DNA of 64,000 nucleotides, from positions 62,001-126,000 of the forward strand of contig NZ_BOML01000058.1 in assembly GCF_016862175.1 (NCBI RefSeq), written 5' to 3'. The notes under the pieces were generated by a model, which saw nothing but the letters and a program-made list of their open reading frames with translations, was not told the origin of the DNA and made no database searches. This DNA is from Paractinoplanes durhamensis. Its GTDB lineage: Bacteria > Actinomycetota > Actinomycetes > Mycobacteriales > Micromonosporaceae. The position numbers and the translations under genes were made by a program. This document shows positions 7,166 to 15,479 of the stretch, piece by piece; position 1 is the stretch's first letter, and each line of letters begins with the position of its first letter.

Positions 7166-10100
7166 CCGGATCCTCACCGCACGGGCATCCCCGCGCGGAC
7201 GCCACCACGCCGGGCAGGCAGAGTAACGGTATGCGTTCGGACCACTACTCTTCGCCGGATTCGCCGGAGGCGACCCCGGAAGAGTTCGTCGCCACGCCGG
7301 GTCATGGCGCGGTCGGCGTGTTCCAGGCACCTCAGCCGGTGCGACCGCGCGGCGGCGCCGTCGACACCACTCTGGACATCGACTCGCCCTTCCTCGACCT
7401 CTTCGGCGGGGCGGCGCCGCCGGTGTCGGCGCCGGTCTCCGCCGCCCCGGCCGCCGAGCCCGACCCGGACTTCGATTTCGACTTCGACGCCCCGACGCCG
7501 CCGGCCCTACCGACCGTCTCGGCACCGCCCGCGCCGGCCCCCGCCATCCCGCCGCCACCACCGGTGGACAACGGGCCGTACAACCGGGCCCCGGCCGGCC
7601 CACGGGCCGATTTCTATCCGGAGAGCAACGGCGACTGGCCCGACCTCGAGGAATGGCCGGCCGGCCCGCAGGCTCCCGCACCACGGCCCGCCCCCGCACC
7701 ACGGCCGGTCTCCGGGCCGCCGGTGCCGGCACCCCCGTTGTGGCAGACCGTCGGCACTCAGGGCGCGGCCGTTCAGCCGTACGCTCCAGCGCCGCAGGCC
7801 GAGCCGGAGACCGCCCTGCCCGTACCGGCCGAACCGGCGCAGCCGCCCGCCAAGCGCAAGGAGAAGTCGCCGGCCCGGAAGAAGGAAAATCTTCCGGCGC
7901 AGCCGAAAAGGCCGAAAGAAGTCAAGGCCGCGCCGCTGCGGCCTAACAAGATCAAGTTCGGCGACCGCGATCCCGCGATGGAGCTCGCGATCAGCGAGAT
8001 CGCCGGGCACCTGACCTTCACCCAGAGCACGGTGACGGCCTGGTATTCCCTGCCCGAGGTGCGGTGGGCCTTCCGGCCCGATGCCGAGCGCGAGGCGCTG
8101 CTGTCGGCCATCTCCGAGCAGTACGCGGGCCTCGCCGGTTTCCGCCTGCACCTGCGCCGCACCAACCGGCCCTTCCCGGCCGACGAATGGGCCCGCACGG
8201 TCGACTCCTTCACCGCAAAACCCCTGCCTGACGTACGCGGTGGGACCTCCTGGTCGGATCACCTCGTCGCCGCCCAGCGGCACCTGCTGTCGGTCAACCA
8301 CGCCGAAGGCCAGACCTACCTGGGCGTGACGTTCGCCCGGCGCTCGCTCGGCGACACCTTCGCCGAGCGGGTCATGCGGGTCTTCGGGCGCGGCACCACC
8401 GACGGCGAACGGCGCAAGCTCGGCCGCACCGTCGAACAGTTCGACGAGGTGCTCAACGCGTTCGGCATGCGTGGCCGCCGGGTCACCCCGGCCGAGCTGG
8501 AGTGGCTGCTCTACCGCTCGGTCGCGCTCGGCATGGCACCGCCCACCATGCTCTCGCCGATCACCAACGGCCAGTGGGAGACCGGCGACCTGCTGGCCCT
8601 CACCGAACAGGTCGAGCGCTACCGCACGCCGTACGGCTCCACGGTCAAGCTCGTCAACCGGATGACCGGCGAGGAACGGCACGTCGCCGTCCTCTCCGTC
8701 GGGCGGATGGAACCGCTCGAGATCCCCGAGAAGCACGAGCCCTGGCTGCACTTCCACGAGCGGCTGCCATGGCCGATGGAGATCTCCTCACGGATCGACA
8801 TCCTCGGCTCCAACAGCTCGTTCAAGAACCTCGAGCACCGGCTCCGGATGATCCGCTCGCAGCAGCTCGACTACGCCGAGCACGGCATCGACGCGCCGCC
8901 CGAGCTGGAACGCCTCGCCAAGCGCGCCCTGGTAATCGGCGACGAGATGACCACCGGCCTGCCGGTCGAGTCGGCCCGCGCGCACGGTTGGCACCGGATA
9001 GCGGTCAGCGGCGCCACCCGCGAGGAATGCCTCGAACGCGCCCGCCGGCTCATTCAGCTCTACTCCCGCGAGCTGCGGATCTCCCTGCAGCACCCGAAGA
9101 ACCAGGACCAGCTGGCCCGCGAGTTCATCCCCGGCGAGCCGATCGCCAACACCGGCTACGTCCGGCGGATGCCGGTCAAGCTGCTGGCCGCGGCGGTCCC
9201 GCAGGCGGCCTCCACCGTCGGCGACCGGCGGGGAGACCTCATCGGGCGGACATCCGGGACCTGCCGCCGGCCCGTCTTCCTCGACCTGCACTTCCCGATG
9301 GAGGTCCGGGAGCGTTCCGGCCTCGGCGTCTTCGTGGCCGAGCCCGGCGGTGGCAAGTCGACCCTGATGGGTGCGCTCGGCTACCTGAACGCCCGCCGCG
9401 GCGTCCAGGTCACCCTCCTCGACCCGTCCGGCCCGCTCGCCCGGCTGTGCTCGATGCCCGAGCTCAAACCGTACTCGCGGGTGCTCAACCTGACCGGTTC
9501 CGAACAGGGCACCCTCGCGCCGTACGCGCTGATCCCCACCCCCGTCCGCTCCGAGTTCCCGACCGGCCCCGGCGGCGACCGCGAGTTCGAGATCGCCATC
9601 TCCAACGCCCGCGCCGAACGCCGCATGCTCGTCCAGGACATCTGCTCGATGCTGGTGCCGCCGCAGGTCGCCAAGGAGGCCTCCACCGCGACCCTGCTCC
9701 GGCACGCCGTCCGGCAGGTGCCCGCCGAGGAGACCTCCACCCTCGACGACGTGGTCCGCACCCTCCAAGGCCTGAACGACGAAGAGGGCAAGGAACTCGC
9801 CAACCTGCTCCTCGACACCGCCGAGATGCCGCTGGCGCTGCTGTTCTTCGGCTCGCCGCCGCAACACCTCCTCGGCGCCGACGCGGCCCTCACCGTCATC
9901 ACGATGGCCGGCCTCCGACTCCCCGACCTCAAGATCGAGCGCGAGTACTGGTCGGCCGAGGAATCACTGGCCCTGCCCATGCTCCACACGGCTCACCGCC
10001 TGGCGGTCCGGCGCTGCTACGGCGGCTCGATGTCGTCCCGCAAGATGGTCGGCCTGGACGAGGCACACTTCATGGAGGGCTGGCGCTCCGGGCGGTCCTT

Positions 10101-10512
10101 CCTGGTCCGGTTGGCCCGCGACTCCCGGAAGTGGAACCTGGCGGCCCTGGTCGCCTCGCAGAACCCACGCGACATCCTCGGCCTGGACGTGCAAAACCTG
10201 GTCTCGACAGTCTTCGTCGGCCGCATCGCCGAAGACCAGGAGATCGCCTCCGAAGCACTACGCCTCCTGCGGGTCCCGGTCCACGACGGATACGAGGCGA
10301 CGCTGGCCTCGCTCTCCCAGGTGGACACGTCGTCGTCGAGCCGGCTCGGCTTCCGAGAGTTCGTGATGCGCGACGTCGACGGCCGCGTCCAGAAGGTACG
10401 TGTGGACGTGTCGTACGTTGAAGGTCTGTTGGAGCACCTGGATACGACGCCCTCGGCGGCCAAGGCGGCGCCTACGGCGATTCCGATGTCTGCGTCCGAC
10501 CTGGAGGCTTGA
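7162..10512 (+). CDS. VirB4-like ATPase of T4SS-like apparatus
   Basis: VirB4/TraC-type ATPases energise type IV secretion from the cytoplasmic face. The first 270 residues of this 1116-residue protein are Pro/Ala-rich and probably disordered, ending in a Lys-rich patch (KRKEKSPARKK). A conserved domain follows from about 275. The Walker A motif AEPGGGKST is at about residues 728-735, followed by TLLDPSGPLARL. Further on come KMVGLDEAH (Walker B) and ALVASQNPRDILGLD. The ATG at 7162 overlaps the mini-ORF stop by four bases. Alternative starts are 7231 and 6988; the latter would overlap the PrgI-like gene. There is no relaxase or VirD4-like gene nearby, and the long disordered N-terminus is unusual for VirB4. 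Confidence 0.88.
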   Translation: MTGSSPHGHPRADATTPGRQSNGMRSDHYSSPDSPEATPEEFVATPGHGAVGVFQAPQPVRPRGGAVDTTLDIDSPFLDLFGGAAPPVSAPVSAAPAAEPDPDFDFDFDAPTPPALPTVSAPPAPAPAIPPPPPVDNGPYNRAPAGPRADFYPESNGDWPDLEEWPAGPQAPAPRPAPAPRPVSGPPVPAPPLWQTVGTQGAAVQPYAPAPQAEPETALPVPAEPAQPPAKRKEKSPARKKENLPAQPKRPKEVKAAPLRPNKIKFGDRDPAMELAISEIAGHLTFTQSTVTAWYSLPEVRWAFRPDAEREALLSAISEQYAGLAGFRLHLRRTNRPFPADEWARTVDSFTAKPLPDVRGGTSWSDHLVAAQRHLLSVNHAEGQTYLGVTFARRSLGDTFAERVMRVFGRGTTDGERRKLGRTVEQFDEVLNAFGMRGRRVTPAELEWLLYRSVALGMAPPTMLSPITNGQWETGDLLALTEQVERYRTPYGSTVKLVNRMTGEERHVAVLSVGRMEPLEIPEKHEPWLHFHERLPWPMEISSRIDILGSNSSFKNLEHRLRMIRSQQLDYAEHGIDAPPELERLAKRALVIGDEMTTGLPVESARAHGWHRIAVSGATREECLERARRLIQLYSRELRISLQHPKNQDQLAREFIPGEPIANTGYVRRMPVKLLAAAVPQAASTVGDRRGDLIGRTSGTCRRPVFLDLHFPMEVRERSGLGVFVAEPGGGKSTLMGALGYLNARRGVQVTLLDPSGPLARLCSMPELKPYSRVLNLTGSEQGTLAPYALIPTPVRSEFPTGPGGDREFEIAISNARAERRMLVQDICSMLVPPQVAKEASTATLLRHAVRQVPAEETSTLDDVVRTLQGLNDEEGKELANLLLDTAEMPLALLFFGSPPQHLLGADAALTVITMAGLRLPDLKIEREYWSAEESLALPMLHTAHRLAVRRCYGGSMSSRKMVGLDEAHFMEGWRSGRSFLVRLARDSRKWNLAALVASQNPRDILGLDVQNLVSTVFVGRIAEDQEIASEALRLLRVPVHDGYEATLASLSQVDTSSSSRLGFREFVMRDVDGRVQKVRVDVSYVEGLLEHLDTTPSAAKAAPTAIPMSASDLEA

Positions 10513-10513
10513 G

Positions 10514-12487
10514 ATGGTGCGGCGGGCGTTGGCGCTGGCCATGACGATGTTCGTCACGGTGGTGGCGTCGATCGTTTGGGCCGTGGCGGCGCCCGCGCCG
10601 GCCGGGGCCGCAGTGGGTGGCGGGGTACTGCGAGCGCCAGGCGGCGCATGCAGCACCGAGGAGTGGCAACAGGACTTCAAGGCCTGCGTAAGCCGCCTGG
10701 CAGACGTAAGCGCAAGCCGCGCCCAGTGCCTATTGCCACCCACCCCTAGCGCCCCTGACTCGGGACTTGCCGGCTGGTTTGCTGAGCGGCCTGCGTCCTC
10801 TACCCCCAAGGATAGTTTTCCCGGCCTCTATAGTGATTACGGATACGCGGGATACGCCTACACAACATACGACCTCGATAGCGGCTGCGCGTCGACCCTC
10901 ATAGACCCCGATTACAAGTTTGAAACAACGGTAGCGAACGGCGAACTAATGATCGCCACCGCCGTAATCGGAGCCTCGAACGCTCTTCGCGAGCGGGCTT
11001 GGGACCCACAAACACTGTGGGGTTGGGCAGACCCACTGGTCGATCAAGCAACCAAGGCCGTGTACGAAAAAGTATTCAGCGTCTTCGGCGTCCTCACCTT
11101 GGCCATTGTTGGCCTTTACCTGCTTTGGCGATCCAGGCAGGCCGACATGGGTGCGGCGACGACAACCGCCGGATGGGCAATCCTCGTCATGGTCGCGGTA
11201 ACGGCGATCGCCGCATGGCCGGTACGCTCGGCCAATCTCGCTGACCAGACACTGATCACCACTTTGGGCGTTGTCCACGACGCTGTTGGCCCTCGCGCAG
11301 AGAACCCACCTCAGGGATGCGCACTCGGCGGCAACGCGTGCGAGGACAATCGTCCTCCCGCTGTTCGCGCGAGCGATACTGCAACCGAGACCATGCTCTA
11401 CCGCAACTGGTTGCGTGGGCTTTTGGGATCAGCTGACAGCGAGACTGCCAAAAAATACGGCATGGCCCTCTATGACGCACGCTCCCTAAGTTGGGACGAA
11501 GCCCAGCGAATTCGCGAGAATCCCGCCACTCGCGACGGCGTCCTCGACGGCAAGAAAGAGCAATGGGAGAAGGTCGCCGAGCAGATAAAGCAGGAGGATC
11601 CGGAGGCGTACGAATACCTGCAAGGCATTAATGGGATGGACCGAATCGGATCAGGCTTCATTGCCATGCTGGCTGCGGTCATGTTTGCAATGTTCGACCT
11701 CACGGCCTCGATTCTGGTTCTACTCGGCTTTTTGATCTTCCGATGGGCAGTTATCGCAGCTCCAATCCTTGGCACGGTCGGCCTCTTGCGACCGGCAAGC
11801 GCTGGAATTCGGCGCCTCGGTAACGCCGTAGTCGCAGCGATCTTCAACATCGCGATCTTCGGTACTGGTGCTGCGATCTACCTCTTCGCAGTCGATTTGA
11901 TCATGAATACTGCCAGCCTCCCAGGCTGGCTACAGGTCGTACTCGTGTGGCTCTGCGGCGTCGTCGGCTGGCTCCTGCTTCGTCCATACCGGCGCATCAC
12001 TCAATTGGGCGGCAAGGACGGCACGCGGGCCATCGTCTCGGCCGGCTCCTGGCATCGGCGGTTCTTCCGGGACATGCGGGAGGCAGCAAAGCTCGACATC
12101 GCCGACAGCGGAGGCACCCGCGAACCGACCATGGGTAGGAACGGCCGGACAGTTTTCGCGGATCAAACCAACCTCCGCCCGGAGGCACGCCTCGAGGATC
12201 CGGCGCATTCTGCCAATCGCAGGGAACTCGAACCGTCGCGGACCGGTGGCCGGGAAATCGTCCCTGCGCAGAGCCGGCCGGACGGCAGCGAGTCGGCATA
12301 CGACGTGCCGGCGACGACCGGCGACGCGCGCCGGAATCCCACAAGGCCTGCCCGTCCGCGGCGCGGCACCGGCTGGACCGAACCTGACGTGGCCGAACAA
12401 CCGGCGTCATATGCGATCTACCGGCCGGAAACTGGGAGCACCACCCGGGAGCCGGCTACGCCTCGGGTGCGTACCGAGGCTAAGTGA
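10514..12487 (+). CDS. VirB6/TrbL-like polytopic membrane protein
   Basis: A 657-residue protein. It has a signal peptide (residues about 1-32, VRRALALAM...PAGAA) and an extracytoplasmic stretch with paired Cys. A transmembrane segment lies near residue 200 with more after it. A soluble loop contains CALGGNACEDN. A cluster of hydrophobic segments runs from about residue 385 to 510, and a basic, polar cytoplasmic tail of about 150 residues ends the protein. This is the layout of VirB6/TrbL-type channel proteins in Gram-positive T4SS. The start is one base after the VirB4 stop. From about 10,690 to 11,950 the DNA uses ATA, AGT, ACA and TTG codons far more than its neighbours, suggesting a different origin. 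Confidence 0.75.
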   Translation: MVRRALALAMTMFVTVVASIVWAVAAPAPAGAAVGGGVLRAPGGACSTEEWQQDFKACVSRLADVSASRAQCLLPPTPSAPDSGLAGWFAERPASSTPKDSFPGLYSDYGYAGYAYTTYDLDSGCASTLIDPDYKFETTVANGELMIATAVIGASNALRERAWDPQTLWGWADPLVDQATKAVYEKVFSVFGVLTLAIVGLYLLWRSRQADMGAATTTAGWAILVMVAVTAIAAWPVRSANLADQTLITTLGVVHDAVGPRAENPPQGCALGGNACEDNRPPAVRASDTATETMLYRNWLRGLLGSADSETAKKYGMALYDARSLSWDEAQRIRENPATRDGVLDGKKEQWEKVAEQIKQEDPEAYEYLQGINGMDRIGSGFIAMLAAVMFAMFDLTASILVLLGFLIFRWAVIAAPILGTVGLLRPASAGIRRLGNAVVAAIFNIAIFGTGAAIYLFAVDLIMNTASLPGWLQVVLVWLCGVVGWLLLRPYRRITQLGGKDGTRAIVSAGSWHRRFFRDMREAAKLDIADSGGTREPTMGRNGRTVFADQTNLRPEARLEDPAHSANRRELEPSRTGGREIVPAQSRPDGSESAYDVPATTGDARRNPTRPARPRRGTGWTEPDVAEQPASYAIYRPETGSTTREPATPRVRTEAK

Positions 12488-13038
12488 TCGGCATGCCCCG
12501 AATAGTCGAGCTCGGCCTCAACCGAATTTTCCGCTCCCGCTGGGGCGTGGCTTTGATCATCCTCGCGATCATCGCGGCCGTGATCGGCATCGGCCGGCTT
12601 TTCGCGGACGGCGAGTCGAACGTGCCGTCGCTAGGCGCCGGCTCGCCGGCCCCGGCAATCAGCGTCGATCCGAGCGAGGACGACAGCGTGATCGACTCGG
12701 ATCCGCCGCCGAGCCCCTCGACAAGCCCAGGTCGGGCGCAGCCCGAGACAGTGGCCTACGCATTCGCCTCGGCATGGTCCAATCACAAGGGCGTCACACC
12801 CAAGGCCTGGCGTGATCGGCTGCTGCCCAACGCGACCAAAAATCTCGCGAACGAGTTGGACGGTGTCGACCCGGCCGGCGTGCCCGCCGACCGGGTGGTC
12901 GGCAAACCCAGCCTTGTGCCGGTGGGCGCGACCGTGGTCAACGCGGTCGTCACCATGGACTCCGGCAAGCTCAATCTGCGCTTGGTCGCGCCCGACGGAC
13001 ATTGGCTCGTCGACGGCATCGACTGGGACGGGTCATGA
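12484..13038 (+). CDS. Bitopic membrane protein of the T4SS-like operon
   Basis: A 184-residue protein with a short cytoplasmic N-terminus, one transmembrane helix (about residues 20-40), a Ser/Pro-rich acidic linker, and an extracytoplasmic domain of about 100 residues. That domain begins AYAFASAWSNHKGVT and ends HWLVDGIDWDG. A single helix followed by an NTF2-like-sized outer domain is the architecture of VirB8/TcpC-type proteins, so a VirB8 role is plausible but not shown. The GTG start overlaps the previous stop by four bases; the end overlaps the hydrolase gene start (ATGA). Confidence 0.65.
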   Translation: MIGMPRIVELGLNRIFRSRWGVALIILAIIAAVIGIGRLFADGESNVPSLGAGSPAPAISVDPSEDDSVIDSDPPPSPSTSPGRAQPETVAYAFASAWSNHKGVTPKAWRDRLLPNATKNLANELDGVDPAGVPADRVVGKPSLVPVGATVVNAVVTMDSGKLNLRLVAPDGHWLVDGIDWDGS

Positions 13039-14150
13039 GTCTTCCGCGGCCGCGACGAGTAGTAGTTCTCGTCGCGCTGGTCGCGACGCTGGCCTTACTT
13101 TGCTGCGGTGGCGGCGTCACCGCCGTCCTGCTCGGTGGACTCACGGATGACGGATCCAACAAGGTCAACGCCTCCCTCGGCTGCGGTAAAGGCGGCCCGG
13201 TGGATCCCGATTCCAAACTGCCCCGGGTTCGCTCCTACGGCGCCGCCCAGATCCGCAATGCAGCGATCATCATCAACACTGGCGCCGATCTGAAGATGCC
13301 GCCGCGAGCCTGGGTAATCGCGGTGGCGACAGCGATGCAGGAGTCTCGGCTCACCAACCTCGGCAACCTGGGTTCGCGCAACGATCATGACTCACTCGGC
13401 CTATTCCAGCAGCGGCCCAGCGCCGGCTGGGGTACGCCTGCTCAGGTCATGGATCCGGTCTACGCGAGCACGAAGTTCTACGACAAGCTCAAAACGGTCG
13501 AGGGGTGGGAGACCCTGTCACTGACCGAGGCCGCGCAACGCGTACAGATCAGCGCATATCCTGATGCCTACGCCAAGCATGAGCCGGTGGCCACCCAGAT
13601 CGTGAACATGCTCGCGGATGGCGCGGCTGCTGCGGTGGGAAGTTCGATCAGCATGGTCTGCGCGGCATCTGGAGAGATCGCCGCCTCCGGATGGACTTTG
13701 CCGGTAGAGGCGGGAGTCGGCTCCGGTTTCCGCACCGCCAGCCGACCCACCCATCAGGGTGTCGACCTGATCGCCAGTCGCTACACGCCAATCCGCGCCG
13801 CCGCGAGCGGCATCGTCTCCAAGGTGAAGTGCGATGAGGACCACAGCGGGCGACAGACCTGCAATGTCGATGGCTACCCCGGTAAAGGCGGCTGCGGATG
13901 GATGGTGGAGATCCAGCACGCCGGTAACATCATGACGCGGTATTGCCACATGGTGCAGCGGCCGTTCGTCAAGGAGGGCCAAGAGGTTACCGCGGGCGAG
14001 GTTCTCGGCCGGGTCGGGACGAGTGGCAACTCCTCCGGTCCACACCTGCACTTCGAGGTACATCTGAACAACGATCGTTCCAGCGCAGGCGCCATTGACC
14101 CGGTGCCATTCATGCGGGAACAAGGCGCACCGTTGGGAGGCGACGGATGA
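13035..14150 (+). CDS. Two-domain peptidoglycan hydrolase (transglycosylase-like + M23 peptidase)
   Basis: A 371-residue exported protein with an N-terminal hydrophobic anchor (about residues 8-33). A lysozyme/transglycosylase-like domain follows, with the candidate catalytic Glu in ATAMQESRLTNLG and the conserved DSLGLFQQRPSAGWGTPAQ. The C-terminal M23 domain (about residues 215-365) has THQGVDLIA (first zinc His and Asp), RYCHM and GPHLHFEVH (HxH). It should cut both glycan strands and peptide cross-links. In Gram-positive conjugation systems a two-domain hydrolase of this kind opens the wall for the channel (VirB1 role). The start overlaps the previous stop (ATGA). Confidence 0.88.
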   Translation: MSLPRPRRVVVLVALVATLALLCCGGGVTAVLLGGLTDDGSNKVNASLGCGKGGPVDPDSKLPRVRSYGAAQIRNAAIIINTGADLKMPPRAWVIAVATAMQESRLTNLGNLGSRNDHDSLGLFQQRPSAGWGTPAQVMDPVYASTKFYDKLKTVEGWETLSLTEAAQRVQISAYPDAYAKHEPVATQIVNMLADGAAAAVGSSISMVCAASGEIAASGWTLPVEAGVGSGFRTASRPTHQGVDLIASRYTPIRAAASGIVSKVKCDEDHSGRQTCNVDGYPGKGGCGWMVEIQHAGNIMTRYCHMVQRPFVKEGQEVTAGEVLGRVGTSGNSSGPHLHFEVHLNNDRSSAGAIDPVPFMREQGAPLGGDG

Positions 14151-14752
14151 CGGGCGAATCGATACCTGATCCCTTCGCCGGGCACCCGGACTGGGCGTTG
14201 GATCCGCCGCGACCGATCGTTCCCACGCCGGCCACCATGGTCGGCCAACTACGCGGTAAGCGTGCCATCGTCGGCCTTCCCGGTCTCGGCTGGCGCTCGG
14301 ATCTACGAACCGATGAGAAGGTCGTTCAGGGCAGCCGAACCTACATACCTGTCATGTCTGAGGGTGAGTGGTACCGAGCTGAGGCCGAACAGACCGAAGT
14401 CTTCGCCCCACTAGTGCCGGTTGAGCGAGTATGGATCGAGGAGCTTGGAGTCACGGGAGCGTCCACACCCTCGAACGACCTGACGTCACGCCTCGTTTCG
14501 CTTGACGAACCGCCTCGCCGCACTCCTGTTGCGGCACTCGACGCCGATGCGCTTACCGGGCGAAGGGTGATCCGACTACTTGACGATGGCGGAGAGCAAC
14601 GCGATCTTCGCGCCGTGACCGAGCTTCACACAAACAGCGAAGGCGACATCTGCGCGCGAGTTTCTGAAGAGCTGGAATGGTATCGATGGGGATGGAGTGG
14701 ACGGACGCCCAAAACGCTCGAGGTCGCAGTTCATCTGCTTTGGGTTGAATGA
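14147..14752 (+). CDS. Hypothetical protein at the end of the T4SS-like operon
   Basis: A 201-residue soluble protein without signal peptide or membrane helix. The N-terminal third is Pro-rich; the rest is mixed alpha/beta with several Trp-rich stretches (EEGEWYRAEAE-like, ELEWYRWGWSG). No motif is recognised. The start overlaps the hydrolase stop (ATGA), so it belongs to the operon. Its stop is two bases from the stop of the convergent gene at 14755. Codon use is less GC-biased than in the flanking FtsK-like gene, like the preceding part of this operon. Confidence 0.65.
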   Translation: MTGESIPDPFAGHPDWALDPPRPIVPTPATMVGQLRGKRAIVGLPGLGWRSDLRTDEKVVQGSRTYIPVMSEGEWYRAEAEQTEVFAPLVPVERVWIEELGVTGASTPSNDLTSRLVSLDEPPRRTPVAALDADALTGRRVIRLLDDGGEQRDLRAVTELHTNSEGDICARVSEELEWYRWGWSGRTPKTLEVAVHLLWVE

Positions 14753-14754
14753 TC

Positions 14755-15330
14755 TCAAGACAGTGGCGAACCGCCACACACCCGCCAGCCATCGTCGTCA
14801 ACGACATTGAACTGCCATGAGTTGCTCAGTCGGCCCGACTGATCGGAGGCAGTCTTGATCAAGTCCGTGGTGACGACACCGGTCTTCCCGTTCGTATTGA
14901 CGGTAAAGGTCGACCAAGTGACCCGAATTCCGACGGAATACTGACGCTCGCGGCTCACTATGTCGTTTCGGTAGTCCAAGATTTGGGCGAAGTCACCGCC
15001 AGACTTGCACTGGTATAGCGATGCTCTCTGGTCATCGCGGTTGACCAGATAGGCACGTAAGAAGTTGTCCACGACTGCATCCGGCTCGCTGCGTTTGATC
15101 TCGGTTGCCTCGTCGTAAAGGGAGACGAACACGCCCACCCCGCCGAGGCAAAGCAGTCCGATGACGCCTGCTGCCATTGCCAGGATCAGGCGGCCCCGTC
15201 GGCTGCGTGGCTTTCCTAGCCCGCCGCCCCCCGCCGGCGGCACCCCCGGGGGGCCGCCCGGGACCGGCAGCGGGCCGCGCGCCTGCGGCGGCTGCGGTAC
15301 GGGTCCGGTTACGGGCTCCTGCGGCTGCAC
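14755..15330 (-). CDS. Pro-rich bitopic membrane protein with extracytoplasmic DUF4878/Rv0361-like domain
   Basis: A 191-residue protein with about 50 Pro/Gly-rich cytoplasmic residues and one transmembrane helix (RLILAMAAGVIGLLCLGGVG). The outer domain of about 100 residues starts PDAVVDNFLRAYLVNRDD and ends DDDGWRVCGG, with two Cys that could pair. The same layout and signatures occur in the gene at 51912, so the two are probable paralogues. Start chosen at the GTG at 15330; the open frame extends to 15405 without a better start. It is opposite to, and convergent with, the T4SS-like operon. Function unknown. Confidence 0.65.
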   Translation of the reverse strand: MQPQEPVTGPVPQPPQARGPLPVPGGPPGVPPAGGGGLGKPRSRRGRLILAMAAGVIGLLCLGGVGVFVSLYDEATEIKRSEPDAVVDNFLRAYLVNRDDQRASLYQCKSGGDFAQILDYRNDIVSRERQYSVGIRVTWSTFTVNTNGKTGVVTTDLIKTASDQSGRLSNSWQFNVVDDDGWRVCGGSPLS

Positions 15331-15479
15331 ACATACGACAGTAGTGCCTCCCGTCGCCCTAACCCTCCCACACCACCCAAGACCGTGAATGAACGCGGCG
15401 CGCAAGCTGCTGGCCCCCGGGAACGCGATCCCAGGGCCGGTCTGGGATAGGTTTTATCCGCACACAGGAGGTGAGGGCG

